DNA from: Tipula vernalis
Taxonomy: Eukaryota > Arthropoda > Insecta > Diptera > Tipulidae
Assembly (NCBI GenBank): GCA_958295665.1
Contig: OY282558.1
Coordinates: 357,998,010-358,062,009, forward strand
DNA length: 64,000 nt
Direction: 5' to 3'
Of this stretch, positions 1 through 13,282 are shown piece by piece (the first letter of the stretch is position 1; every line of letters begins with the position of its first letter). The position numbers and the translations under genes are program-made. Below the pieces are notes generated by a model. That model was given only the letters and a program-made list of their open reading frames with translations, was not told the origin of the DNA and did no database searches.

Positions 1-639
1 ACTTTTTTTTTGCAAATCGGTTCAGTTGAATCTATTGATCATAAGTTCTTAACTGTAAGGCATACGCACATGGAATGTGATGTTGACCAAATGGTTATTG
101 AAAGAAAGTGCACAAATACAACAATGAAAATTCATCATCCAAGAGATTAGTACTATTTTGTTCGCGGTGTCGAAAAGATTTAAATTGAGTTATGCATAAT
201 TTATGACATATGCCCGTTATGTAAAAGTCAAAATTAAAATGCAATAATCTAAGATTTTTCAAAAAGGTACAAAATAAAAATTGGCTGATGTTCAGATGAT
301 AATATATTTGTATCTATAAAGTTCGTACCGAGATCCGTTGAAATAAATAGAATTTAATGTTTCGTTTTTTTCACAGCTCTATTAAAAGTTTCTAATTCAG
401 GTCTCCTGAATAATTCGATTTTACGACTTATTCTACTTTGATTTTAGGCTACAGATATTGGACAGAGCTTTAAGGTTTAGAAACCACACATTGTTTAACT
501 TATCTTAAGTAACACTATACGTAAAACCATTTAAGATTGTGATATTTGTTTGAAATATTATTTTTCATCAAATTTTCAAGGAAACAGGGCGACATTTTGT
601 TCTTGTCAACATACTGAGTACAACATTGTTGTTGTCAAA
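1..639. other. AT-rich stretch without a recognisable gene
   Basis: No coding sequence, RNA gene or clear repeat is visible. Stops are frequent in all frames. Confidence 0.5.
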
Positions 640-1720
640 TCTATTGAAATTGAAATGTCTCGTGCTTTTGGATTGAAATTCGATACATCGAAATTTTGTT
701 CAGTAAATTTTGATTGAATGAAGTTCAATGTATCAAATTTCGAGAGCTTCTAAGATTAGACAGAACGGTAAATTTGGTTGGGTTGAAATCTGATAGAGTG
801 AATGTTGATAGGTGATTGAATTCATTAGATTTATATTCGCAGTGATATAATTAGATGAATCGAAACTGATATAGACTTTGTAACTCGACAAATTAAAATT
901 TGATGGAATAGGGAATTCGATAGAATTTAATACAATAAATTTAAATTCACTAAGCTGACATTCGGTAGTATTGGCCAATTCGATAAATGCTAATTTCCTG
1001 GAATGATTCTTGTTAGATAGAAAAAGTCGGTAGATTCTAATTCTATAATTTTAAGTTTCATTCAATATGGTGAACTCACGATTTACGTTTGTTAGCCATA
1101 CATTTACATCATTCTATTAAATGAAATTCGAAAGATTGTAATTTGATTGTAGTGCAATTGGAAGCAGGCTGAAATTATGCAATACTATAAATAGAAATTT
1201 GATAGATTGAAATTTTATATAGTAAAATTCGATATACCATATAGCGAATCCTATAGGTTGAAGTTCAATATATTAAAATTCGGCAGTTTAAAATTCGATA
1301 GATTGGAAGTCGATACAATGAAATTCGATAAATTTAAATTCATGAAAAAAAAATTTGACGGATTGAAATACGATTGATTAAATGTTGGGAAACATACAAT
1401 AAAATTAGATAGATTGGAGAATTGATTAGGTTTAAATTGGTCCGGATGGAATTGGAGAAAGCGAAATTCTGTAGACTAAAATTGGGGGTTTGAAATTCAA
1501 TAATTTAGAATTTGATTATTGGTTCGAAATTCGATATATAAAAATTTAATAACTTAAAAATTGATAGATTGAACTCGATAGATTTTTGAATTCATTAGAT
1601 TTAAAGTGACATTGAGAAGGCACTTTTAAATGGAAATTTGACAGGTTCATGAATTCGACAGATTAAAAGTCGATGGAATAGATCGAAATTCGACACATCG
1701 AAATTCGCTAGATTTGAAAA
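640..1720. repeat. degenerate short-period tandem repeat
   Basis: The motif AAATTCGATAGATTGAA and close variants (attcgatacatcgaaat, gatagattgaaattcgat) recur dozens of times, in loose head-to-tail order with irregular spacing of roughly 14-18 bases. The units have diverged strongly, so the array looks old. Short open frames here, including one at 733-978 on the minus strand, follow from the repeat and are not genes. Confidence 0.65.
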
Positions 1721-1739
1721 TGTAATTTAATTGATTCAA

Positions 1740-4190
1740 ACACAGATAGATCAATATTATGAATTTAGCGGAATCGTATTAAAGGTATAATGCCTAGAAA
1801 TAGTATAATCCTAAATTTCTTCCGGTTTAACAAATTTTAACGTCATGACTCTACAGAAGATGGTTTAAACTTAGGCGGCCATAGAATATTATAATTGGTC
1901 ATTTGTCATAAATCCGATAAAATTGCTTTTACCGATAGCTTAAGAACATATTTGAAGCAGAGCTGTTACTTTGAATGAATAGCAATTTAGGCGTAGAATA
2001 TATTTTAAGGTGGCTCAAATCTTAATATTGTTATTAAACACAAAGCCCCGCTCGGAGTGGTCGTAATTGGACATAGTAAAACTGTGAATACCATCATCTC
2101 AAAATTATTAAATTGGTGCTACTTCAAAAATTAACTCACAAAATAGAATAAAAAATGTATTATGTAATTATTTAGTTTTATTCATTTTTATTTGTATTTT
2201 TCGACACTTTTCAACTTGAAACATTTGCATCTGCAAGGTTGATAAATCATTTTTCAATTTAACACAAATTCGCAAAAGCCTCCAATACATTAGTCGATGC
2301 AATACTGGTGAAAGTTGAAATATCAGTAGAAGCGATACGAACCAATTTTACCTTTACTTTAAAATTTAGCTCACCAAAGAGAATGATTTTTAATATGTTT
2401 CCAAGATTGTAAGAGAATTCAATCCAGTTTCGAACTGATGAGCTTATGATTACGAAAAAGTCAATCTTCTCAAAAAAAAAAATTATAGAAGATAAATACA
2501 AGTGTCTACAACGTTCATTCCGGCCTAGACAGCCAGTGGCTCACAGTGGTTTTTTGAGATTTTGTAAAACACACAAGTTTCAATTACCATCCACATACTT
2601 TAGTATAATTGGCAAAAATTTAAATTAATATCAAGAAACTAAGTAGAGAAATTAAAACTAGCATTTCAATTATAAATTACTTTGGATAAAAAAAGGCGGC
2701 TATAAAATAAATTGTTAATTTTAAATTTGGAGTTAGTTTTAGGAATTCAACAATATCATTTTTATTTCCGGATGGATTAAAATGTTCTAATTATGTCAAT
2801 TAAAATAATTTAATGTTATATAAATTTATTTGTATCAGTAGAAAACCACTGATTTGTACAATGACTGATTTTCGAATGAAAGAATTTTACAATAAAATGT
2901 ATGTACAAAAAAATATTCAAATAATAAGTGACATCTGTTAATAAATAGTTTAACAAGTATTACAAAACTGGTTATACCATAGAAGAATTACTATAGAAGC
3001 ATATTTTGTATGGATGAAATTTACCAACATAATTTATATTCGTATTTCTTTGAGTTGTTTTTTGTTTTTAAGTGGGACTGAAAGGTCTATATAGAAATTT
3101 GATATCATATTGCCTCTTTCTATTCTTCTTTGGCAACAAAAAATAAAAGTAGATCTCATTTTAATAGTGTGTTGGTTGTGTACACACAACACACTTATAA
3201 TTTGTTTGGTTTTTTACGAACCTTTTACATCGAGTCGAACAATTTTTTGTTTCTCATAAGAACCAATGTAAAATTGATAGTTTTGATTATCAATTTTATT
3301 AATGAAAATTCATTTAAATGAAACAAACTTTTCCTTAATTTGCATCTTTAATATGTTAAGTTTGTATAAGTTTGAAAATCGTAAAAAAATTACTTCTACA
3401 TTTTCAATTAAAATGAAAAAAGAAACACTTTCCATTTTCTACCACCACAAACAAACCATTAAATATTTGTTTCGAAAAATAAAAACAATAGATCATCCTT
3501 GCCTTTCTAATTTAACATAAACAAAAGAGACAAAGTAGCGTTAAAAAAAATAAAACTCCGTACCTAAATGGAAAAAAAAAAATTAAAAAATTGAATTATC
3601 TTTCTGCCACCAATTGAAAACAATCTGAAGCAAGGTAAAAATAAAAATTAAACCACTTGTGCAGAACAAAAAAATTAAACAGTAGGGACACCCTTATCTT
3701 TACTATAGAAAACAACAACAAAAATACACATTCTGATTCGCACCATGCCCGTTATACAACAAACCCTTTATCTGCTTTAATTTTGGTATAAACGTTGTGA
3801 TAATTCCAAATTAATGTAAAAGTCATTCTAGGGTTAAATTTATCTGTTATGATGAGTTGTTTATTATTTTCGTGTATGTATGTATATAATAAATTTTTGT
3901 AGTTTTGTATGGGTTATTGACCAAATTTAAGGAAATTTTAATAACTTTTTCAGATTAATTGAACAATTACAATTTAATTATGAGACTATGGCTGTTTTCC
4001 AAACGGATAAAATGTTATGGAATAGGAAAGAAAAACACAAAATAGTTACATAGCAAACAACAACAATTTAAATTGCAACAACTTTACATTTGAAATGTTT
4101 GAAAAGATGAAAATAAATTCATAAAAGTAAAATGTAACGTTGCAGTATTTAATTAATAACCGAAATTGGTACATACTTAATTTAATAATA
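1740..4190. other. AT-rich stretch, no gene recognised
   Basis: Long A/T runs and short open frames without recognisable motifs. I see no homology to the other repeat families in the window. Confidence 0.45.
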
Positions 4191-4194
4191 AAAA

Positions 4195-4485
4195 AGTTTT
4201 GGAACAAAAGGCCCATGAGGATGGAACTTGGCTATTTCTTAACAGGTTATGATAAAATTCGACTTGTACGATAGAAATGGAATCCTAAAATGATTTGTAA
4301 ATAAAGTTCTGGAACATATGGTCAATTAGAAAGGAATTTGGCTATTTCTTAACCGATTATTTCGACGAAATTTGACGTGTACGTTGAAAATAGAATTCTA
4401 AAATAATTATTGCAAAAAGTTCTCGAACATTTCCAATTAGGATCGAACTTGGCTAATGAGAATCTAAAATGATTTTTTCTAATTT
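4195..4485 (+). repeat. three units of the ~108-bp satellite
   Basis: Three diverged head-to-tail units carry the hallmark strings ggaacttggctatttcttaac, gaaatttgacgtgtacg and attctaaaatgattt. They match the units that fill the hAT element at 32.7-36.5 kb. The third unit is shortened. A single inverted partial unit also sits near 25,688-25,728. Confidence 0.75.
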
Positions 4486-4744
4486 CGGGACCCTAAACTA
4501 CCTTTCGAAGTTACACTTTTGCTGCACGTGCTCGTCGCACTAGTTTTTTTATCAGAGTTTAGTTCAAGGAATATTAAATTTTTTTTTAGAACAAAAAAAA
4601 AAAGAAAATATAAAAATCAAACGAAAATATATTTTATTTTATTAACCAGTCAAAATTTTTAACTTTTTCGATGCTTGCGTTAGTTCTCCTTTATTTCTGT
4701 TCTTGAAATTTTGAAACTCCCCTTTCAAAACAGACCATTTCGAG

Positions 4745-5206
4745 TTTTTTCTGGTTAAAACAATAATAAAAAAATTTATTAATACTTTTAATGAATTTTG
4801 TAACAACGAAACATTTATTTATGAAAAAAATTACAAAAAAGAATCAAGTACGTTTGGTTCACTAAAAGTTCCAACGGATGAATTTGTTGCTATTGCAAAA
4901 TTAGTGTTTAAAATTTTCGAATCAAATTATTTAGCCGAAAGTCACCTCCCAAATATTCGAGAGAAAATAGCATCAAATAGTTTCAGGAACATATTACAAT
5001 TATATCCAACATTTCTTCCGGAAAAAAATCATCCCTGTTACAAGCACATCGAAGAGTTGATATATTTTTTTATATTAGTTTTGATCAGAAAAAACTGTAA
5101 ATGGTCAATTTTAAACGACGAATTTGATTCTCAAAAATGTAAACGCCGAAATAATTTACAGTCAACATCAGTAGCTTCAAAGAAATTAAAAATTTTAAAC
5201 AATTGA
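4745..5206 (+). pseudogene. C-terminal fragment of a transposase, possibly P-superfamily
   Basis: An open frame without a usable start runs to a stop at 5,204-5,206. It reads FGSLKVPTDEFVAIAKLVF, then a helical stretch and a lysine-rich end (SVASKKLKILNN). A 'GxLxxPs-E-F..i...iF' pattern followed by a basic tail resembles the C-terminal region of insect P-element-like transposases; this is an inference from pattern only. No catalytic residues are present, so it is a 3' remnant. The last ~130 bp are repeated about 400 bp downstream. It could instead belong to another DNA transposase family. Confidence 0.4.
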
Positions 5207-5613
5207 TTTGTTATTATGTTTTATTACTAATTAGTTTTCAATTTTAATTATGTTATTATATTTTTTCAATGAAATGAAATATTTTTTTTTGTTTTTTTTA
5301 ACTCAAAAATATGTTTACTTTGTAATAAATAAATATAAATAAGAAGTATGTAAGTTTCCTGTTTTATATTTGGTTTCCATTACTCGATATTCATTAGTAC
5401 CATAATTAGAATTTTTGTCCCCGACAAGACCAGCAAGACCATAATTGTTTTTTGAAGATAACAATAAATAAATAAATATGACTGATCAGAAGAACTGCAA
5501 ATGATCAATTTTAGATGATGAATTTAGTGCTAAAAAATGTAAAGTTCAAAATAATTATCAATCAACTCCAGCTTCAAAGAAATTAAAAATTTTAAATAAT
5601 TGATTTGTTATTT
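5083..5613 (+). repeat. duplicated transposase tail (5083-5215 and 5484-5613)
   Basis: The segment encoding the basic C-terminus plus stop codon occurs twice in direct orientation, ~400 bp apart. Both copies share gatcagaa-aactgtaaatg, the string tcaaagaaattaaaaatttt, and the stop context aattgatttgttatt. The second copy is cut off upstream, so only the last ~40 codons are duplicated. Confidence 0.75.
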
Positions 5614-5649
5614 ATTATTAATTTTTCGTTTTTTTTATTATCGTTACTT

Positions 5650-8600
5650 CGTTACTTATATAAATTCGTAAACTGTACAAAAGAAAATTTTGATTCAGTG
5701 TTGTTGTTGTATCAAATAATCTGTGTAAAAGTCCCTTGTTAGTTAAAATGATCCGTGTAAAAAAAGTTAAATTGATAAATTTCCTTACTACATATATTTT
5801 GCATAACTTTTTCATAAATATGGTTTCGAAAATTTATTTTACAACGATCACCAAAATTTATTATGAATCATGACCACAGTCAACAGAAAAAAATAAGCAA
5901 AACATTTTTTGTAAATATGTATAATCAAAAAATGAAAAATAACCAAAGTGTGTATCTATAATAGGACATACACATACATACAATTCTTTTTATAAAGCGT
6001 TAACAAATAAATGCATAATATGCATGTGTATATTAAAATGGCAACATAACATTTTACTTATTATTTATTTTCTTACAAACATTTTTACTTTTTCTGTTTT
6101 TATTTTTGGTGGCAAACAAGCTGCAATGTTGCCGAAATTTAATTTTTTCTCGTTTTTTATATGATTTTTGTTTTTTCTCTTTAAACATACATACATAAAC
6201 ATAATATCGGAAATAGTAAAAAACAACCAATTTGTTTGTTGTAATTTATTAATGCATTTATGCATTTAAATTTGGTACAGTCTTCCTATGCAGTTATGTT
6301 TATAAGAGAATTTTGATTAAATAGATTTGCCCTTTTTGTAAAAGAAAACATATAGAAAAATGTTCTTTATTGCAAAGTCGACTTTTAATTTTCTTATACC
6401 GTTATTATTAGAATGACGATATTTTGATTTTCATTTTTTATTTAATTTCAGCAACACCAATACTATTATATTAAGTTGGATGTTCATTCATAATTTCAAT
6501 TTTTTATTTTGTTTATTCCTACGAACAGGAATTTTCTGGTTTTACTTTACTAGTGTGTAATAAAACACAATATACAAACTGTTTTGTAATAAATGCGTAA
6601 ATGAATGCGTGAAAAACAATAAAGAGGAGAAACGAAATATATAATTTTGTATTATATTGTCCTTATCTAAACTGGCTAGATTCGAGCTGGAATAAAATTA
6701 TTAAATTGATTTTTCAAATGTAAATGCTTGGCATGGAACTTCCATATCTGTTCATTCTTTTCTGTGACAAAATCATAAATTACCCAAGTATTTTTATTTC
6801 CGAAAATTTTTGCATTTTCCTGACATTTTGCGGATTTCATCACCGACTTTTGTCAGGAATAATGTCCGACTTATTATAAGATTTCTTATGAAAGTTGGCC
6901 CAAAAACTCTGAAAATGATTACAAAAAAAATTAGGTTATGTCTTGCACAAAAGGTTGGCGGAGCATATTTAATAAATCTATGTAAGCGGCAGCATTTTGG
7001 TTTTGAATATGAAAATGAACAACAAAAATTTATTTGGATTTTAACTGTTTTATTAGTAAATTATATAATAATTGTATAAGTTTATTATTATTAAACAGGT
7101 TAATAATTAAATAACATCATAATAACAATTTTAAATTAAATAAATTAAATATAAATAAATTCACCTTAGTATGAACACAAAAAATTTGTATATAGCAAAT
7201 TATATGAGCATTTACATTGCGCAAAAGTAATTTGATTAAACAATTAATTATAAAATGCTTTGTAAAATGTAAGCTACACACTTCAGCTTCAAAGGCAAGT
7301 TACACACTTAAATTAAATTAAACTAACATGATCTATATGTCTTGCTACCATATAAAAATAAAGCTCTTAAATGTATCGTTGCACCCTTAAATTAAATACA
7401 CGAGACATACAAGCTAAGTTGGTTGGTGTCCGCAAAGTCGTGCTGAAAATTATATGTAAATTAAATGAAATAACTACATATATAAAATATTCGTCAATAT
7501 TTACCTTACGGATGATTTTAGCACTAAATTATTTTTAATAAAATATATATTTATATAAAAAACGTAAAATTATACGAGCACAAATTAATATTATAACTTG
7601 GTAACAAAACTAATCGTAAATAACAAACAAGAAAAATTCACAACAAATGTAATGGCGTCTTTCATACAAGCAAAAAAAAATATGTTTGCACTCCAACGCT
7701 ATATGTGTCGAATGTTGAAAACCAAAATTCATCATTGTCCGAGTTTTTCGTCTGAAAACCGGACAAAAATTGATAACCCTTTGAAGTTTTCAGTTTTGTT
7801 ATACGTGGGTATTTAAACGTGTCACCGCACACCTACTATAATATTTTAGCCTCTTGTATATAAAAATGGCAAAATGTCAAAATAAAGTAAACAAACTAGC
7901 TAATTTGTTGATGGTAAGTTGAATTAGCTCGATATAAAACAAGTTTTAGATTAATGTATGCATTAAAATTTATACTTCTCAGATTTCAGAATATAAGAAA
8001 ATAAACGTCTGATGGACACAAATATTATCAGATAAGTACAAATTTCAATTAAATTTTCAACAAATGGTTCTTTGTGTATTTTCTTTTAATTAAAGCTGCT
8101 CGACAATAATTCCAGTGATGTCTTCAACATTTGGCTTCCATAATATTTATGTAGCCCAGACCAGTTTTATATATTTCCTGTTTTTATTTATTTTTATTTT
8201 TTATTTCTTATATACATACATACATCTGATTCAATTCGGAATATGGCCACAATACAATATAGACAAAGATAGAATATGTTGTTTTGGAAATTAAAATAAA
8301 AGCAACAATCATATGATCAAGTATAACAGCGAATGGTGAAAAAGGGACAACACATATTTCCCTTTCATCCAATACTGTTCGAAAAAATATAACACCCAAT
8401 CTATTTAGGTATCAGGCCTTCATTCAACTTACGTCTCTGGTTATCCTCCTTTGTGTTCGCGGTATAAAACTGGAAATTATTTCATTTATTACATGTGTAT
8501 TGTGTTTTGTGTGTATGCAGAACAAATTGATTTGTGTTCGATTTAAATGGGATTCTTATACCCTAGATACATTACGATTTAATAAAACCGATTTTGTGAA

Positions 8601-9440
8601 TTTTTCGAGATTAGTTGCAGTGTGTCAACCTCGATTTTAGCTAATCCCTTAATTTTTGCATAGAGTGCTTAAACTAGTTTAGCTAAATCGGATTTATTAA
8701 AGCACAGTCTGTCTAGAGTTTTATAGTTTGCATAATTGAGTACGTTTGAATTGAATTCAGAATAAGCTGTCCACAATGTCATAACAAATTATTTATGCAT
8801 TCCAAAGTTTAATACAAGGTAATGGTTATGGAAATGCACTAAAAAGTAGAAATATAACAATAATTTAGGACTGTATATAAGTTCATGATGGGAATGGAAA
8901 ATGTACATTGCAACAAGAACATTGTTGAATTTCTTGTTTTTCTTGTGATCGTATTATTCGGATCGTATTTCGTTGAATTGTTATTGTCGGAATTTGTATT
9001 GTGTCTGTATGTAATATCCAAAGCAACTGTAATTCTAGGTAGATACATGTTGTTTTGAATTCATGATAGTGCAAGTGTATAATAAAATAATTGGCATGGG
9101 TTGATGTGGCATGGGTTGAAAACAATTTTTATTAGATGAAATGCGTTGATAAAATTAATATTTTGGTTTTATTTTATTTAATCGCTAAAAATATAAGAGT
9201 TTTTTCGTACGTTCAATACAGTAGTTTGTTTAAGCTATTTTCTTTGGGGCAAGGTTGGTAAAGTTTTTTATTCCTGGACCAAATTGGAAGGAAAGTAATA
9301 GTTTTTGATTTATATTTGAGTTATTTAATATAATTTAGTTTGGCAACTTTAACCTGTTAGAATTTTTGTATTTTTGATGATTTTAAATTATTGTCTAGTG
9401 GGATTTAAACGGAATAGAGTAATAAGCAACTAATTAATTA
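5650..9440. other. AT-rich stretch, no gene recognised
   Basis: No coding region is supported. The only structure I see is a small inverted repeat: arms at 8578-8595 (tttaataaaaccgatttt) and 8685-8701 match at 16 of 17 bases and are ~90 bp apart, which could be a small hairpin MITE. An open frame at 6810-7079 has no start codon and no recognisable motif. Confidence 0.4.
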
Positions 9441-9468
9441 TTAACCCATTTGAGCCCAGAATTATTTT
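9441..9468. mobile_element. probable piggyBac end (TTAA target plus terminal repeat)
   Basis: TTAA followed by CCCATTTGAGCCCAGAATT lies 3' of the minus-strand piggyBac transposase. TTAA plus CCC is the usual target and terminal start of piggyBac elements. A similar inverted string (gggttcaaatttgttga) lies at 11,818-11,834, but no TTAA follows it, so the other end is uncertain. Confidence 0.5.
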
Positions 9469-9771
9469 TTCTTCCTAGGAATCTGATAGTTACATATGTG
9501 GGGCAAAATAGGTTGGAAATCATCAAATTCTTTTAAATTTTCGCCAAATGTACTTTGGGGCTGAAATATGGGGGTAACCGAAAATGGCAGTTTGGGACAA
9601 TAAATACAAAAAACAATTTTTGTTTTATTTTCTTATTTAATAAAAACACAAATAAAAATCATAGAAATTCAGCCCAAAAACAATTCAGTCTTAATTAAAA
9701 TTACAAATTCATTACGATTATCACAAACTATTATCACAATATAATATATTATATTTTTATTGGCTGTCATG

Positions 9772-11444
9772 TTATGCTACAAAGCATTTTTGGTGCAAAG
9801 GAATATTGCAGGTTATACAAACTAAAGTTGCTCGGGTATGACACTGACCACATTTTCTCCTGCTATTAATTTTGGTAATTAAGTGGCGGCCTGTCTTCAA
9901 AACTGGATTAGTTTTAGTCTGCCTTGGCCAGTGGCGTGCCATATGTGGTACATAAAGTTCGGGCGATCTGTCTACAAAACTCTAATTGGTCCAAGGAACC
10001 ATCAAACGACTTGCTAAGTACCCATGCATTGGTTATTGCTACATCAAACAACCAATACTTGATAAGGGTATACCATTTTTTGCCTCGATTTCCTATTCGA
10101 TAATCCGATATTTTATTATCAAGAAGGTCCACACCACCCATACGTTGGTTGTACGCTCAAACTACGTGAGGTTGCGGTATCTCTTTCTTTACGGGTAAAA
10201 TACCATATTGATTTGATAATAATGTGACTACAATATTATCATTCCATCTAACCCCAACAATGTTTTCCTTTTTCTCCACCATTGAATCGTACAACCCGGC
10301 GCTTAAGCTTTTTGAATTGTTTAGCACCTTTTAAAACGCTAGTCTTTCCAAGCCGATTTGCTCGCACTGTTCCGGTTCCGCCGTAATTATGCTTTCCTAA
10401 GTGGTTGATTAGGCGTGGTGACGTAAAATAATTGTTAAAATATATTGAAAAATCTAAATCAGGAAAATTATTTTTCAATATTTCTTGAAATTGGATGACA
10501 ACGGATTCTGCTTTTCCAAATGTACTATCGGTAACTGTTGCTTGGATTGATTTTCCTTGATAAATATCAAAATTAACACAATATCAAGATTGTGTTGCTA
10601 AAACCCAAGCCTTAAACCCAAATCTTATTGGTTTACCTTTGATAAACATTTTACAGCCATGTCTACCAATGTATGAGATCATAGACTCGTCTATTGAAAG
10701 TGTACTTTGAATAGGGCAATATTTCAAAAAAGCTTTGTTCATATGCTCAGTCAATAGTCTAATCTTTCCCATTTTATCATTTTGGGGTAAGCTGCTGTTG
10801 TCGCATGCATGTAAATTATGCATAATTTCATCAAATCGGTTTCTTCTCATTGTGTTAGAAATCATGAAGTTCTTTGTATCCAACTCATTGGACCAATACA
10901 TCCTTCGTCTTGATACTGGTGAGTATCCACTTATCATTAAAATGCCTGTAAATGCATACAGTTCCTCAACAGAGCAACAAAATGAGCGATTTTTGAAAGC
11001 AACATAACTAACACTGTACTTTACTAATTCCTCCATAAGTTCTTTTGAGAAAAAAAGCATAAAAAACTCTAGGGGATGTGATTCGTTCGATAGAGCCAGC
11101 GGCGGTGGTCGAATTTCCCATTCTGTCAATTTGATATTGGTAATATCTTGGATATCCCCATTGGTCCATTTTCTTTTACAACTTCGGTCTACCTCTATTG
11201 TAGTGGTAGCACTTTCCCGGATATTATTTTCATCCCTCTCGCTTATAAATGCTTCTACTTGAAGCATTTTGGGCCCCAGATTATTGTAATCCGCGCAGTT
11301 TTCATCTCCTAAATCTTCTTCAGTTTCATTACCATCGGCTGGTGGGCTTATAAAAATGGTATGTTGAGCCACTGAGGGTTCCTCATCATCGCTCCAGCGT
11401 TCAATTTGTGTAAAACTTCTTGAAGCGTTAACGGGTTTCGCCCA
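9772..11444 (-). pseudogene. piggyBac-type transposase, broken
   Basis: DDE transposase of the piggyBac (DDE_Tnp_1_7) family, read on the minus strand in several frames. The N-terminal part (to ~10,584) begins with an acidic stretch (ERWSDDEEP) and ends at SIDESMISYIGRHG and KPIRFGFKAWVLATQS. That block carries the first catalytic Asp. The next block (10,248-10,478) has FNNYFTSPRLI where intact relatives have FDNYFTS, so the second catalytic Asp is now Asn. The third block (9,914-10,141) keeps MGGVDLLDNKISDYRI with the third Asp. A C-terminal cysteine-rich finger (KCGQCHTRA, ITCN, HQKCF) ends at a stop at 9,772-9,774. There is no in-frame ATG at the front, and frameshifts and stops separate the blocks. 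Not functional. Confidence 0.9.
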
Positions 11445-11477
11445 TAAAAAACAAATATAATTTTAATACACAAAGAC

Positions 11478-11822
11478 CCAAAGTACCAAAATTGGTTACA
11501 CCACTTTAACAGTTATTTTCTAGAAAAGAGAAGTTTCCAAAAACAGGATTATTTATAATTTTAATAACGCACTTATTTTTAAAGATTAGTAACACTAAAA
11601 ATTGACAGAAAAATAACCTATTTCCGAAATTGGAATTCATTCCTAACAGTCAAATTTCGGTTGCAGGTGCACCCGCTTTCACCGACTATTTTTAACTATT
11701 TCAATTTATCGTGTGTTTCTCTTTGTGTTTACTTTATAGTAATTTTATTTTGAGAGAAATATAGTCGAGTTATACGAAGAAAACCTCATTTTTATTTAGG
11801 AGCCATTTTTGGTACTTTGGGT
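11478..11822. repeat. inverted repeat beside the piggyBac relic
   Basis: cccaaagtaccaaaattgg at 11,479-11,497 is the reverse complement, with one mismatch, of ccatttttggtactttggg at 11,803-11,821. A related direct string (gtactttggggctgaaat) lies near 9,550, inside the other end of the piggyBac relic. They may be subterminal repeats of that element. Confidence 0.5.
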
Positions 11823-11854
11823 TCAAATTTGTTGATTTTAGAGGTATGTTTGGA

Positions 11855-12376
11855 ATTAGCTAATTAAGTTATAAATGTGGAAATTAAATTTATATGGTTT
11901 CAGGTATTTAGACGGTTTAAAATTCGAATTTTAGAATTTTTAAAAAATTAAGTAATTAAATTAAATTTTTGTATTGGAATTTTGTTGTTGATTAGGAAGG
12001 GATTCGATGCATTGCAATTTTCAGATGAGAAACCGGGCGCGGCTCAGTGTTTATCAATTATTATTCATTATTTAACTTTTTCTTATGAGATTTTTAGAGT
12101 GGAGAATTCGGATCCTTTATTTATTTTATTTTTATTATGTTATAGTCGATTTATTAAATTTAATTTAGTAACGAAACGTTGAACTATTAGCATGTAATAT
12201 ATTCAGAATAAAGTAATAAACAATTTATTATTAAATTTTGATTTTAGTGGTATTCCTAGAACAAGTAATAAATTTCATTAATTTCTGAAGTTAATAGCTA
12301 GTTAAGCTAAATAACTGGAAATTAAATTTTATAGGGTTTCAGCATTTTGGTTTTTGATTTTAGAATTTCAGTTTAA
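11855..12376 (+). repeat. direct repeat pair (about 11855-11945 and 12295-12376)
   Basis: Two copies of a ~85-bp AT-rich segment share gctaattaagttaaa-type sequence, ggaaattaaattt, ata-ggtttcag and gattttagaattt, spaced ~430 bp apart. They are diverged. The rest of 11,840-13,060 is AT-rich with no gene that I can support. Confidence 0.5.
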
Positions 12377-13059
12377 AAAAAGATATTTAGTGTTTAAAAT
12401 TCGTAATTTAGAATTACAATTTTTATGCATCTCGAATTTCAGTTTTTTTAGTTAGTGTTTAATTTGCTGTACTTCAATTTAGATGCTGAATTGAATTTAT
12501 TTTATGTAAGGATGTTAAGGGCTGATTTTAAATAAAGATATAATGGTGAAGTAAATTAGGTTTTAGGTTTAACTGAATTTAATGGAATTAATTTATTTTT
12601 TATTAAAATTAAATTGAATTAAATTTAGTGAAATTAATTTGTCGGTGTAATCGAATCATTAATGTCATAATGTTAGTGTTGATTGTATTGGTAATGGTGT
12701 TAATGTTCATACTCGTATTATTGTTAATGATAGTTTTTGGTATTAATATTGATATTGGTTAGTTGAAATGGTTTTAGTCTAGAAAACACCTACGAAACTT
12801 GACCAAGATGGTAATGGCTGAGGTGCCATCATGATGGGCTGGTGGACGTTGCTTTAATTATTGTCAAACTATTAATGTTAATTTATTTTTAGTACATAAA
12901 GATTAATCTATAAATTTCAGAGAATTAAATTTATTATTAGGAAATTTTTGAAGAACCCGAAACAACTTTACAGGAATTTGAACAGTATAGATGAACTTTA
13001 AATTATATTGCCTTGTGCTAAATACCTTACTAAAAATATAATACTAACGAATTTACTAA

Positions 13060-13165
13060 CTATTAACTACTTAGGTATCTGGAAACGGGTTGATTCTTTA
13101 TTGCTAACATAACTTTCCTATCCTTCGGTTTTGTTGTGTGTAAAGGGGGTACGGAGAGCCGAATC
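13060..13165 (+). repeat. dispersed repeat family B, fragment
   Basis: Reverse-complement match to 43,190-43,310 and 50,610-50,690. Shared strings include ctttcctatcct, tgtaaagggggtacgga and cgggt-ga. Only the ~100-bp terminal part of the family is present here. Confidence 0.7.
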
Positions 13166-13282
13166 AACAGTACTGGTTCTGCTGCATAGCAAAACTATAA
13201 CGCCCATTTCTCGAGTATTATTTTCCGATGTATCGTTTGAGCCTATTAATGTCCAATTTTCTTCGAAGCTTGCCTCCGCAGA

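Noticed and set aside
4552..4572. cagagtttagttc as another hAT end next to the 4.2-kb satellite
   Set aside because: It points away from the satellite, and no partner end or 8-bp duplication was found.
6810..7079. 89-codon plus-strand open frame ending in a hydrophobic stretch
   Set aside because: No ATG, no recognisable family, and composition close to the AT-rich background.
9094..9120. Short tandem tggcatgggttga pair
   Set aside because: Only two short units; no wider structure.
11808..11836. Right end of the first piggyBac element
   Set aside because: The match to the left end is only 14 of 19 bases and no TTAA follows, so I did not annotate full element boundaries.
13278..13282. A 5-bp target duplication flanking the RAG1/CMC-like element
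   Set aside because: Flanks gcaga and cactc do not match at 3, 4 or 5 bp.
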